Assembly: GCA_002420005.1 (NCBI GenBank)
Contig: DIHE01000036.1
Location: forward strand, 111,029 to 175,028
Direction: 5' to 3'
DNA: 64,000 nucleotides
Source: Holophagales bacterium UBA5704
GTDB lineage: Bacteria > Acidobacteriota > Thermoanaerobaculia > Multivoradales > UBA5704
The position numbers were made by a program, and so were the translations under genes. Positions within the stretch are counted from its first letter, which is position 1. Each line of letters opens with the position of its first letter. This document shows positions 51,585 to 59,810 of the stretch, piece after piece. The notes under the pieces were generated by a model. It saw nothing but the letters and a program-made list of their open reading frames with translations, did not search any database and was not told the origin of the DNA.

Positions 51585-52267
51585 AGATCCTGGTGGTCGA
51601 CGACGATCTGGAGCTTCTGGGGCTCATCACCTATGCGCTACGGCAGGCCGGCCATTGGACGGTCGACGCAGCGGACGGGGTGTCGGCCCTGGCGGTCTTC
51701 GCGCGCGAGGAGCCCGACCTGGTGATTCTCGACGTCAACCTGCCGCGGTTGTCCGGCCTGGAGGTCTGCCGGAAGATCCGGGCGGGGTCGGGGACCCCGA
51801 TCATGATGTTGACCGTGCGCTCGGGGGAGGAGGATCAGGTGGAGGCGCTCGACCTGGGCGCGGACGACTACCTGACGAAGCCGTTCAGCCCGCGCACCCT
51901 GCTCGCCCGGGTGCGTGCCCTGCTGCGCCGGTCGGCCGCCGGAGGAGACAAACCCGCGCCGATCGAGTCCGGCGACTTCGTGCTCGACGCGGAGCGCCAG
52001 ACGGTGCGGGTGGCCGGCGGCGAGCCGGTGCGGCTGACCAAGCTCGAATTCCGCCTCCTCCAGCTCCTCTTCGCCAACGCCGGCCACGTCCTCCCGGCGG
52101 AGCGCCTGCTGCGCCACGTCTGGGGCCACCGCGTCTCCGACGATCGCCAGCTCCTGAAGCAGCTCGTCCACCGCCTGCGTCTGAAAATCGAGCCCGACGC
52201 CGCGGCCCCGCGCTATCTGGTCACCGAGAGCGGGATTGGGTACGTGCTGTGGCCCTCCCCCTACTGA
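51581..52267 (+). CDS. OmpR/PhoB-type response regulator
   Basis: The 228-aa protein has a receiver domain (VVDDDLELL acidic pair, phospho-Asp in LVILDVNLP, TVRS, KPFSP) and a winged-helix DNA-binding domain (LTKLEFRLLQLLFANAGHVL, then RLKIEPDA and YLVTESGIGYVLW). ATG at 51581 overlaps the kinase stop. The gene ends in codons for PSPY and its last 16 nt are repeated exactly at 56415-56430, on the far side of the Gabija genes. Confidence 0.95.
   Translation: MKILVVDDDLELLGLITYALRQAGHWTVDAADGVSALAVFAREEPDLVILDVNLPRLSGLEVCRKIRAGSGTPIMMLTVRSGEEDQVEALDLGADDYLTKPFSPRTLLARVRALLRRSAAGGDKPAPIESGDFVLDAERQTVRVAGGEPVRLTKLEFRLLQLLFANAGHVLPAERLLRHVWGHRVSDDRQLLKQLVHRLRLKIEPDAAAPRYLVTESGIGYVLWPSPY
52252..52267. 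repeat. Left 16-bp direct repeat of the Gabija island
   Basis: GCCCTCCCCCTACTGA ends with the stop codon of the response regulator gene. The same 16 nt occur at 56415-56430. The bases just outside differ, so the match is confined to this unit. Confidence 0.8.
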
Positions 52268-52442
52268 TTGGTAGGATCTCGCTCCGGCCCATCTTGCGGG
52301 TCCGCCGCCGGGGCATAGGTTGCGGGGTCTTGCCGTACTTGCTGGGCGGACAAGGCGAGGGTGCGCCAGGGGCGGCGTGGCGCGGGGTGCGCGGCTTGAT
52401 TCAAGGACTGAATCGGCGGGCCGTAGCTTGAGGGAATGGTGA
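52268..52442. other. Left flank of the island, no gene
   Basis: This 175-bp stretch holds no gene. GATTCA (52398-52403) and TGAATC (52109-equivalent position 52409-52414) form a small inverted repeat that might help end gajB transcription. Confidence 0.3.
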
Positions 52443-54176
52443 TCAGATTTTGTGCATAGTCACCGGCGCACCTGAGTCACGAAGCCTCGCGGCAAGGCGC
52501 TCTGCGTGCTTTTGGGGTGCTGCTATTGCCAGGAGGCGTTCGGCTCTTGAGGCTGCCACGTAGATCTTTCGAGCATCCTCGGAATAGTTGGAGCCGGCCT
52601 CCAGGCAGTCAAGAATCTGGCTCGTCGTAGCAGTGGTCATCACCACACAGACACCGGGGAACTCCATGCCTTTGACTGCGTGAATTGTTTGCGCCGAGGG
52701 CGCCGTCAAAGGGGGTATCGCAAGCGCCGCGTCGAGTCCCCCATTTCGCCGCAACCGTTGGGCTATACTCTGGCCACCTGGAGGCAGGTGGGCTGCAAGC
52801 AGTGCCCTGGCTCGCGCGAGCCACGCGTCAGGGTCAGGGAATAAATCAGGGCAGTAGCGGAGCTCTCGTACGAGAGCGAGTATCCTCGGCCGCCAATCGG
52901 CGAGGTCAATGGCCTCAGCTACAAGGTACTGATGGTAGGTTTTCTGGCTCAGCCGTCCCTCGATATCTAGGACCACGCGGTGGACAGCCTCCAAATGTTC
53001 CCTGCGGTTTCCGGATTCAAATGCGAAGTGAAACCCGCTCACCGCAAGAGCGAGGCGGAGTGTCAGGTCCTCCGCTGAGTCTTCGAAAGGCAGCCCGATT
53101 GCCCGGGCGCCACTTCGCTTGGTCGCGGCTAGCACTGGGCATCGGCTTAGATCGAGGCCCTCAGCCTCAACCAGTTCGCGAAACCTCTCCCCAATTGCGG
53201 CTGCCACTTGGCCATGGTACGCGAATACGTGGACAGGCGTTTTAACACTGCGGTGATCGCCGAGTGGGCGATCAGGTGGAGTGTCTGTGTCCGCGGGGCG
53301 AAGTGCGTGTGTAGCTCTGCAGATGGAATCGCTGGAGCGGAAGTTGCCACTTATCGAAAGGCGATCCTCTCGCTTAAATGTCTGACCGAAAGTCATGAGC
53401 TCGTTGGTCACGCCGCCTCTGAACGAGTAAATAGACTGATGCGGATCGCAAATCACCTTGGTCGAAATTCCTGCATCTCGGAGCCACCAAATAATTCGAA
53501 TGTCTTCAGGATTGCAATCCTGCGCCTCATCGACGATTACCTCGCTAAAGCGCGCAGCAAGAGCGCCGGCAAGCCTGGAGGAGCGATTTCCATCCTTAAG
53601 GTAGTCGACTGCGAGCATGCGCACCTCGGCAAAGTCAAGCTCTCCCCTTTGCAAGAACCGGGCGCGTGCTGCGGCTGCCGTTGTGACATAGGCTTTAGTT
53701 CGGCCCGGGTTCTCGGCGGGGTCGAACCTGAGGCGCTTAGCTGCTTCAGGGATAATCTCGCCACTTAGCCGGTCGAAGCACGCCAGTGGCAGCGGGCGGT
53801 GCTTCTCGCTTGGCCGAACTATTCGCTGGTCCTTGTCCGGAATGAGCCTTGGTGAAGTCTTGCATCCAGGGACCCCGAATGGAGAGATTAGAAACTGCCA
53901 CAAAAATCCGTCGAACGTTCCGATGAAGTGAGGAAAGGCCGGCCAACGCAGCACACCCTCTTGGCGAAGCCGCTGCTCCAGCTCAGATACGGCGGCATTA
54001 GTGAAAGAAATAAATGCGATCCCTTTCCCTTGTGCCCTGCTGCGGAGCAGAAGGCGCGCCCGCTCGACTAATACCCGGGTTTTTCCTGCACCTGGGCATG
54101 CGGTCACGAAGGCCGATCCTTCATGGCCGACGACCTGCGCCTGCTCCTCGGTGGGAGTGAATGGATTCAGGCTCAT
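52443..54176 (-). CDS. gajB: Gabija protein GajB, UvrD-like helicase
   Basis: The 577-aa superfamily 1 helicase has Walker A ACPGAGKTR near 26, FISFTNAAVSELEQRL, Walker B VIVDEAQDCNPED near 215, GNFRSSDSI, and the late motifs QTIHAVKGMEFPGV near 493 and KIYVAASRAERLLAI near 540. GajB proteins are about this length, shorter than UvrD or Rep. It overlaps gajA by ATGA, in the usual gajA-gajB order. In the characterised system GajB senses DNA ends or ATP depletion products and works with the GajA nuclease. Confidence 0.9.
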   Translation of the reverse strand: MSLNPFTPTEEQAQVVGHEGSAFVTACPGAGKTRVLVERARLLLRSRAQGKGIAFISFTNAAVSELEQRLRQEGVLRWPAFPHFIGTFDGFLWQFLISPFGVPGCKTSPRLIPDKDQRIVRPSEKHRPLPLACFDRLSGEIIPEAAKRLRFDPAENPGRTKAYVTTAAAARARFLQRGELDFAEVRMLAVDYLKDGNRSSRLAGALAARFSEVIVDEAQDCNPEDIRIIWWLRDAGISTKVICDPHQSIYSFRGGVTNELMTFGQTFKREDRLSISGNFRSSDSICRATHALRPADTDTPPDRPLGDHRSVKTPVHVFAYHGQVAAAIGERFRELVEAEGLDLSRCPVLAATKRSGARAIGLPFEDSAEDLTLRLALAVSGFHFAFESGNRREHLEAVHRVVLDIEGRLSQKTYHQYLVAEAIDLADWRPRILALVRELRYCPDLFPDPDAWLARARALLAAHLPPGGQSIAQRLRRNGGLDAALAIPPLTAPSAQTIHAVKGMEFPGVCVVMTTATTSQILDCLEAGSNYSEDARKIYVAASRAERLLAIAAPQKHAERLAARLRDSGAPVTMHKI

Positions 54177-56110
54177 CGGACCAGGGCCTCGATGGCATCG
54201 GCGATATAGCCCGGCGCCGTGAATGCCTCATCCTGGTCGATCCTCTCGGCGAGGATTTGGGCGAAATCACCCTTACGTGTAATTTTGAAGATGGCCTGTA
54301 TTGCAAGAGCCTGAGCGTTGTCGCCCTTGGCGACCGCAGTGTCCCATTTCTCCTCCGACTTGGGGTGAAGCGAAAGGTAGACCCGCCTCAGAAGATTGGC
54401 ATTGCCAGCCCGGACAAGCTCAGTCTCCAGCGAATAGGTGCTAGTGACGGCGTCGAAAATGTCTGTCGCCATGAGGTCTGCAGCAATAGAGTCGAGATTC
54501 TCCTTCCGCATCTTGCCCGGAAGGATCTGCCCCTCGTCGAGGTTGCCGCCGTCGCCGTCCGTTATCACCACGACCCGGTCGGCAATCCGTACTCCCGAGA
54601 AGGGGGTGAGCAGCAAGCGGACATAAGGCTCAAAGTCAACCCCATCGATCGGAACGAAAACGGCACTGCGAAGGATCCTAAGCTGATTGGGCCTGTTCTT
54701 CAGGATGTACTTTCGGGCAATCACCGGAAGAAGCAAGGACTCGGCGATACCCTCCACAAGCAGCACGCGACCACCGAAGAGAAGTGCCGACTTGGTGACA
54801 TCCAGGTAGCGGTCGACCTTGCGCCATGCCACCGGGTCGAGGCCCAAGCCGCTGAGAGGTATGCACCGGGTGGATCGGCGGAGCGGTTGAGCTGCCGGCG
54901 GCTGACTTGGAGAGACCTCAGCAGGGGGAACCTTCCTCGATTCGGTCAGCTCCCCCGCAGCGGTGCCCGCTTTGGCATCAGACTCAAACTGCGAGGAGGG
55001 CCCATCTGGCGATTTGGCCTCTAGTTCTTCATCGGATTCCGGAGTTGGCGGTTGGTCGGGGTCCGCAGGCTCCTCCAAGGTCCTGAAGACTACCAGTTTC
55101 TTACCCGCGACCCAGGCAGACAAATTCGGTGAATGGGTGGCTACCACGACCTGCAACTCACCCGCTGGCCCATGGTAGTTTGGGTTAGCGCTCTTCGAGC
55201 GAACTACCTGATCCTCGAGAAAGCAAAGAACGGCAGCCTGTAGCTGTGGATGCAGGTGGGCCTCTGGTTCTTCCACAAGAAAGAGGGTTAGATCGGCGGT
55301 TGTGACCTTCTCCAGCTCTACGGCAATGGTCGCCATATAGAGGAGGTTAGCGTAACCGTGGCCAGAGTATCGGAGGTCTTCCGGAGTGATTCCGTGATCA
55401 GCGAGCTTAAAGCGGAGATCTCGGGCAATATCAATTAATTTCTCGTCGGTAGCGAATCCGAGCGCCGCAACTTGCCGCCGCACTCCCGAGGTCAGGGCCC
55501 CAAGGCCCACATCAACCGCACTGTCGACCTTATTGAGAATTTCATGTGAGGCATCGCGCTTCAGTCGCCTTGCAAGTTCCTCTGGCTTTTCATCGCCTAG
55601 AAAATGGTGAAGCAGGGCGTGGATGCGGGTTGGATTTCCGGAGGCGAGGGCACGCTTTGCATCCCTGAGCGGAGGTAAATAGACATGGCGGATCATCTGA
55701 TGGCAACCTGGCTCAGGGACGCCCTTCAGATGGCCTGCCCATATGGTCGGCTGGACCGGGAAGGTCCCATTGCTCTCGTCGTAGCTCAGTCCGAAGACCG
55801 CGCTCTCGAGGGAAGGATCAGCAGCGGCCGACAGAAGTCTGCCCTGCTGGGTGGGGCTAAGTTCCACAAAGGTGCCCTTGAGGGCGAACCTTCGGCTGGT
55901 GCCGCCAAACCGAAGGTCGGTCGACTCGCAATAGAGTTCACGCCGCCCATTCAGCGGTGTGGTTAACAGCCGAATGGCGTCGATGGCATTGCTCTTGCCA
56001 CCATTGTTCTCGCCAACGAGGATGGTAAGATCGGAATAGAAAGGGACTTCCGCCTCGCTGAATGATCGGAAATTGCTGAGTTCTAGGGACTTCAGATGCA
56101 TTTGCTTCAC
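54173..56110 (-). CDS. gajA: Gabija protein GajA, OLD-type ATPase with TOPRIM nuclease
   Basis: The 645-aa protein has an ABC-type ATPase (Walker A VGENNGGKSNAI near 32, LRYSGHGYANLLYMA near 250, Walker B LFLVEEPEAHLHPQ, then ATHSPNL) and a TOPRIM domain with the conserved Glu in LLVEGIAESLLLPVIA near 453 and DGDGG near 517. This is the class 2 OLD nuclease layout, and the gajB partner makes it Gabija. Between the halves, about 343-418, lies a Pro/Glu-rich low-complexity insert. It starts with GTG at 56110; ATG three codons in is an alternative. It nicks phage DNA when nucleotides fall, in studied homologues. Confidence 0.92.
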   Translation of the reverse strand: MKQMHLKSLELSNFRSFSEAEVPFYSDLTILVGENNGGKSNAIDAIRLLTTPLNGRRELYCESTDLRFGGTSRRFALKGTFVELSPTQQGRLLSAAADPSLESAVFGLSYDESNGTFPVQPTIWAGHLKGVPEPGCHQMIRHVYLPPLRDAKRALASGNPTRIHALLHHFLGDEKPEELARRLKRDASHEILNKVDSAVDVGLGALTSGVRRQVAALGFATDEKLIDIARDLRFKLADHGITPEDLRYSGHGYANLLYMATIAVELEKVTTADLTLFLVEEPEAHLHPQLQAAVLCFLEDQVVRSKSANPNYHGPAGELQVVVATHSPNLSAWVAGKKLVVFRTLEEPADPDQPPTPESDEELEAKSPDGPSSQFESDAKAGTAAGELTESRKVPPAEVSPSQPPAAQPLRRSTRCIPLSGLGLDPVAWRKVDRYLDVTKSALLFGGRVLLVEGIAESLLLPVIARKYILKNRPNQLRILRSAVFVPIDGVDFEPYVRLLLTPFSGVRIADRVVVITDGDGGNLDEGQILPGKMRKENLDSIAADLMATDIFDAVTSTYSLETELVRAGNANLLRRVYLSLHPKSEEKWDTAVAKGDNAQALAIQAIFKITRKGDFAQILAERIDQDEAFTAPGYIADAIEALVR

Positions 56111-56414
56111 CGTGCCGAACAGGTCGGAGGAGAGTCTACTAGCTAGCCATTGTGCTCGGCAGCTTGTCCAGTTGGGGCGTGGCGCTGCTGTGGCGAGCGG
56201 ACGAAGAAGGGTACCCCCGGAGCCTCGATCGCCGAGGGGTCCGCGAGTGGCACGCGAAATTGCTCTGTCGAGTTCCAGGGCATCCTTCAGTAGTATACCA
56301 TATCCCCCGCCTGCGAACTCTGGAAGCAGAAACCCCCGGTTGGGTGATCAAAGCCTGCGCCACCTTGTGCTGAACGACCGACCGAGGGGGGATGCTGCTG
56401 GCGCTGGAGTCCGA
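56111..56414. other. Upstream flank of gajA, no gene
   Basis: About 300 nt between gajA and the right repeat hold no convincing gene. The promoter of gajA should lie here. On the minus strand TATACT near 56296 resembles a -10 box but lies some 180 nt from the start, so I do not assign it. Confidence 0.35.
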
Positions 56415-56430
56415 GCCCTCCCCCTACTGA
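56415..56430. repeat. Right 16-bp direct repeat of the Gabija island
   Basis: This is an exact copy of the last 16 nt of the response regulator gene. It overlaps the stop codon of the asd-like gene (TAG on -, in CTACTGA), showing what the uninterrupted junction looked like. Confidence 0.8.
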
Positions 56431-57365
56431 ATCGCCTCCACGATCTCCACCGCGTTGAGCGCGCCGCCGCGGGTGAGGTTGTCCATCACGGCCCAGATCC
56501 AGAGGCCTCCGGTGGCGTCCTTCTGGAGGTTGCCGTAGAGCACCTTGTCGTGCGCGGCGGCGTCGATCGGTCCCAGGCGCTTCGGGTGCTCGGCGTGCTG
56601 CAGCCAAGGGTGGCCGTTGAAGGCCTTGCGGACCGCCTGGGCGGAGGGGCTGCCGGCGAAGCGGAGGTGGAGGCTCACCGACAGGCTGTGGAAGATGCCG
56701 CCCTGGGTCACGTGGAGGGCGAGCGGCAGGTCCACGCCGAGCACGTGCCGGAGCGACGTTCCGAGCGGCAGGGCGTCGGCCGCGGTGGGGAGCAGGTTGA
56801 AGGCGAGCTGGGAGCCGAAGACCGGTGAGCGCGGCTGGCCGGTCATCGCCACGATGCCGCGGGTCTGCTCGAACAGCTCGTCCAGGCCCGCGGTGTCGTG
56901 GAGCGAGGCCGGCTGGATGACGTGGGCCACGGCGGAGGTCGGCGCGAGCTCGCGCAGAGGGTGGAGCAGGTGGGCGAGCAGCACCACGGCCGGATGCGGC
57001 GAGACCATCAGGGTTCCCGGATGGGCGGCCTCGGTGTTCACCCCGGCCACCACCGGAACACCGTCCTCCGTCGTCGCATCCGGCGAAAGCACCACACCGG
57101 TGGTGCCGGCGGGGAGGTCGCCGAAGAGCGGCCGGTTCGCGGCGATGGGGCCACAGAAATAGACCGTCGAGATGCCGCGCAGGCTGTCCGGCTCATAGGC
57201 CGAGACGAGCGCCGGGGAGTCGGCGAGGGCGGTGAGGCTGCCGACCTCCTCCGGGATGGTGCTGAGCAGCCGGACCTCCCGGCGGTGCCGGCCGCGCCCG
57301 GCGATCGTCTCGGTGAGCTCCTTGCCCAGGAGATTCGTCGGGTGGAGGATGGCGATGCCGCTCAC
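56424..57365 (-). CDS. Aspartate-semialdehyde dehydrogenase homologue lacking the active-site Cys
   Basis: The 313-aa protein matches the ASADH fold: an N-terminal nucleotide-binding part (HPTNLLGKELTETI), STVYFCGP, and a C-terminal dimer domain ending GALNAVEIVEAI. Where active enzymes have NPNC or NPGC, it has VSPHPAVVLLAHLL, so the thioester cysteine is gone. The catalytic His region is also changed. It resembles the E. coli USG-1 type of inactive paralogue. It overlaps pssA by 4 nt at its start. A regulatory or structural role is more likely than lysine-pathway catalysis. Confidence 0.8.
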   Translation of the reverse strand: MSGIAILHPTNLLGKELTETIAGRGRHRREVRLLSTIPEEVGSLTALADSPALVSAYEPDSLRGISTVYFCGPIAANRPLFGDLPAGTTGVVLSPDATTEDGVPVVAGVNTEAAHPGTLMVSPHPAVVLLAHLLHPLRELAPTSAVAHVIQPASLHDTAGLDELFEQTRGIVAMTGQPRSPVFGSQLAFNLLPTAADALPLGTSLRHVLGVDLPLALHVTQGGIFHSLSVSLHLRFAGSPSAQAVRKAFNGHPWLQHAEHPKRLGPIDAAAHDKVLYGNLQKDATGGLWIWAVMDNLTRGGALNAVEIVEAIQ

Positions 57366-58195
57366 GAGGCTTTGCTCTCCGGGAGCGGCGGCGCGCCGTC
57401 TTCGGGGCGTGAGCCGCGCAACTTGCCGATCAGCCAGGCGAGCGGCGCGGAGGTGGTGTAGAGCACGGCGACGGCCAGGAAGAAGGCGTGCGGGATGTAG
57501 TAGACGACCAGGATGATGGCGGCGATGGGCACCAGCGTCCGGAAGCTCCAGCGCTGCCGCAGGTCGAACTTCTTGAAGCTGGCATAGCGGAAGGTCGAGA
57601 CCATCAGCAGGCCGATCACCAGCAAGGCCGTGGCCACCAGGATCTGCATCCAGAGGTTCAGCGCATCGCCGTCGATCAGGCTCTGCATCCGCGGCGGAAG
57701 GCTCTTGTCGGCGTGGTTGTCGGGTGCGAAGAAGAGGATGGAGCAGATCGTGCCGGCCGCGGCCGGTACCGGCAATCCCACGAAGAACCGGTAGTCCACC
57801 ACCTTGGTCTGCACGTTGAAGCGGGCGAGCCGGGTCGCCGCACAGACCATGTAGAAAAGCGGGATCAGCCAGGCGTCGCGGTCGAACAGGCGCAGGCCCC
57901 AGAGATAGGTGAGGAGCGCCGGCGTGGCGCCGAAGGTGATGACGTCGGCCAGCGAATCGTATTCGCGGCCGAAGTCGCTCTCCGTCCCGGTCATGCGGGC
58001 GATGCGGCCGTCCAGCGTGTCGACGATCGCCGCGATGAATACCAGGAGGGCGGCCATGCGGAAATCCTGGCGCAGGCCGAGGATGATGGCGTAGAAGCCG
58101 AGCAGCATGTTGCAGATCGTGAACAGGCTCGGCAACAGGTAGGCACCGCGCCGCAGGCGGCCGGCGAGCGGGCGCGGCGGGGAGCTGCCGCTCAC
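57362..58195 (-). CDS. pssA: CDP-diacylglycerol-serine O-phosphatidyltransferase
   Basis: The 277-aa membrane protein has the CDP-alcohol phosphotransferase motif in DTLDGRIARMTGTESDFGREYDSLAD (Asp residues split over two lines of the helix) and several membrane segments. It joins CDP-diacylglycerol and serine to phosphatidylserine. It directly follows psd, which acts on its product, with 4-nt overlaps on both sides. The C-terminal tail after the last membrane segment is short and polar. Confidence 0.94.
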   Translation of the reverse strand: MSGSSPPRPLAGRLRRGAYLLPSLFTICNMLLGFYAIILGLRQDFRMAALLVFIAAIVDTLDGRIARMTGTESDFGREYDSLADVITFGATPALLTYLWGLRLFDRDAWLIPLFYMVCAATRLARFNVQTKVVDYRFFVGLPVPAAAGTICSILFFAPDNHADKSLPPRMQSLIDGDALNLWMQILVATALLVIGLLMVSTFRYASFKKFDLRQRWSFRTLVPIAAIILVVYYIPHAFFLAVAVLYTTSAPLAWLIGKLRGSRPEDGAPPLPESKAS

Positions 58196-58842
58196 CGGGA
58201 GGCCTCCCCGGCGGCCGGTGCGGCGGCGAGCGCGGTCAGGCCGTCGTGCACCCGGTCGCCCTTGCGGACGAGGACTTGGTAGCTCTCCGGGACCAGCACG
58301 TCGACGCGGGATCCGAACTTGATGACTCCCATGAGCTCTCCGCGCTGCACCGTGTCTCCCTCCTTCAGGTAGCCGACCACGCGGCGGGCGAGGAGGCCGG
58401 CGATCTGGCGCACTCCCACCAGATCGCCGTTGGCGCGCCGGAAGACGGTCAGCTGCTTCTCGTTGACGTCTCCCGCGTCCTCGCGATAGGCCGCGACCTT
58501 GCGGCCGGGGGTGTACCGCGCCACGGTCACCACACCGGCCGTGGGCGCGCGTTGGACATGGATGTTGAACACGTTGAGAAAGGTCACGATCCGCTGCACG
58601 CGGCCGGGGCCGATCTCCGGGTCCTCGATGACGTCGACGCGGGTGATCACTCCGTCGCCCGGTGCCACGATGAGCTCCGGGCCGCCGTCGAACCGCCGTG
58701 TCGGGTTGCGGAAGAACAGCAGCACGAGGAAGCCGACCACGAGGGCGGCGGCCCCATACCCCGGATGCTTGAGCGCGAACAGCAGCACCGCCAGGGCGGC
58801 GAACGGCAGGACGAAGGGCCAGGCTTCTTTGGCGAACGTCAT
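58192..58842 (-). CDS. psd: Phosphatidylserine decarboxylase, short type
   Basis: The 216-aa proenzyme has two N-terminal membrane segments and the self-cleavage site in GVIKFGSRVDVLVP, where the Ser after Gly becomes the pyruvoyl group. HVQRAPTAGVV and the length identify the short archaeal/bacterial type. It makes phosphatidylethanolamine. It lies upstream of pssA in the same operon. Confidence 0.94.
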   Translation of the reverse strand: MTFAKEAWPFVLPFAALAVLLFALKHPGYGAAALVVGFLVLLFFRNPTRRFDGGPELIVAPGDGVITRVDVIEDPEIGPGRVQRIVTFLNVFNIHVQRAPTAGVVTVARYTPGRKVAAYREDAGDVNEKQLTVFRRANGDLVGVRQIAGLLARRVVGYLKEGDTVQRGELMGVIKFGSRVDVLVPESYQVLVRKGDRVHDGLTALAAAPAAGEASR

Positions 58843-58861
58843 CGGGGTCGGCTCGAAGATC

Positions 58862-59098
58862 TCAGGCGGTCACGTGGGATTCGCGGTGCTGCCGCAGGAT
58901 CTCGGCCATGTGATCCTTGAGCACCAGCTTGTGGAGCTTGAGCTTCTTCTCTTCCGCTTCGTCCTCTTCCGAGAACAGAGACTTGTGGGAGAGCTCCTGC
59001 AGCCGCCGCTCGGACTCCTGGTGCTCTTCGTGCAAGCGGCGGAACTCGGGGTCGGTCTGGATCAGCTCCTCTTTGAGCAGCTCGTCACGTGTCGGCAT
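58862..59098 (-). CDS. YdcH-like small coiled-coil protein (DUF465)
   Basis: The 78-aa protein is highly charged and helical, with the DUF465 pattern DPEFRRLHEEHQESERRLQEL and LKLHKLVLKDHMAEIL. Function is unknown in the family. GGAAAGGAG lies 8-9 nt before ATG 59098. It is 19 nt upstream of psd, so probably the first gene of the phospholipid run. Confidence 0.88.
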   Translation of the reverse strand: MPTRDELLKEELIQTDPEFRRLHEEHQESERRLQELSHKSLFSEEDEAEEKKLKLHKLVLKDHMAEILRQHRESHVTA

Positions 59099-59357
59099 GA
59101 CGTCAGACTCCTTTCCTTGGGAAGGAAGGCATGGGCATCCATCCAGGAACGGACAGATGCAGAGAATGGGTGGATCGAACGGCGGAGGGTCCTGCGGCGA
59201 GGTGTCTCACCGCTGAACGGGCTCCTGAACAGGGCACGGCCGGCGGTCCCGTAGGCACGAGCGGGCCGGAGCCTTCGATGGAAACAAGGTACGCATGCTG
59301 CGCTTCCGAGGATAGCACCGCGGTCGGGTGTTGGGTAGGCCTGGCGGCCCCGGGTGC

Positions 59358-59810
59358 TCAGAGCTCCTTCGCGAGGACCAGGGCGTCCGTCCCGTCCCGG
59401 TAGTATCCCTTCCGGCTTCCGACGGCGGTGAAGCCCAGCGTCTCATAGAAGGCGATGGCCCCCGCGTTGGTGGTGCGCACCTCCAGATGGCAGACCGCGG
59501 CGCCCGCCCGGGAGGCGGCGGCCAGCCCGGCCGCGACCAGCGCCCGCGCCACCCCACGGCGCCGCGCCGCGGAATCGACGGCCAAGCGCAGGATCTCGGC
59601 CTCGCCGCCGCCATGGCGGAGGGACACATAGCCCTCGGCCGGCCCTCCCGGGCGGCCGGCGGTCAACACGATCGCCTGTGGCTGCAGCAGCTCCTCGGCC
59701 AGCAGCTCGCGGGTCCAGGGGTCCGGGAAGGCCTCCGCTTCGAGAGCGGCGAGCCGGTCGAGGTCCTCCTCCCGGGCGGGGCGGACGAGGAGCGGCGGGG
59801 TGTCCGTCAT
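59358..59810 (-). CDS. rimI: Ribosomal-protein-alanine N-acetyltransferase RimI-like
   Basis: The 150-aa GNAT protein has LRLAVDSAARRRGVARALV (acetyl-CoA site with the RRxGVA pattern) and EVRTTNAGAIAFYETLGF. ATG at 59810 overlaps the tsaB stop, and the short form is the right length, so the longer open frame upstream is rejected. RimI acetylates the N-terminus of a ribosomal protein in E. coli; many homologues have broader targets. Pairing with tsaB is common. Confidence 0.92.
   Translation of the reverse strand: MTDTPPLLVRPAREEDLDRLAALEAEAFPDPWTRELLAEELLQPQAIVLTAGRPGGPAEGYVSLRHGGGEAEILRLAVDSAARRRGVARALVAAGLAAASRAGAAVCHLEVRTTNAGAIAFYETLGFTAVGSRKGYYRDGTDALVLAKEL

Larger units (their letters stand above)
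52268..56430. mobile_element. Gabija defence island, 4.16 kb, bounded by direct repeats
   Basis: The island contains only two genes (gajB, gajA on -) plus flanks and is visibly lower in GC than its surroundings. Removing it with one repeat copy would leave the response regulator and the asd-like gene converging, with stops overlapping in CTACTGA. No integrase or transposase is inside. How it moved is not clear: site-specific integration into a gene end, or end-joining at a short homology, would both fit. Confidence 0.7.

Noticed and set aside
52268..56430. Integrase or transposase gene inside the Gabija island
   Set aside because: Only the two Gabija genes are present; the remaining gaps are under 310 bp and contain no such gene.
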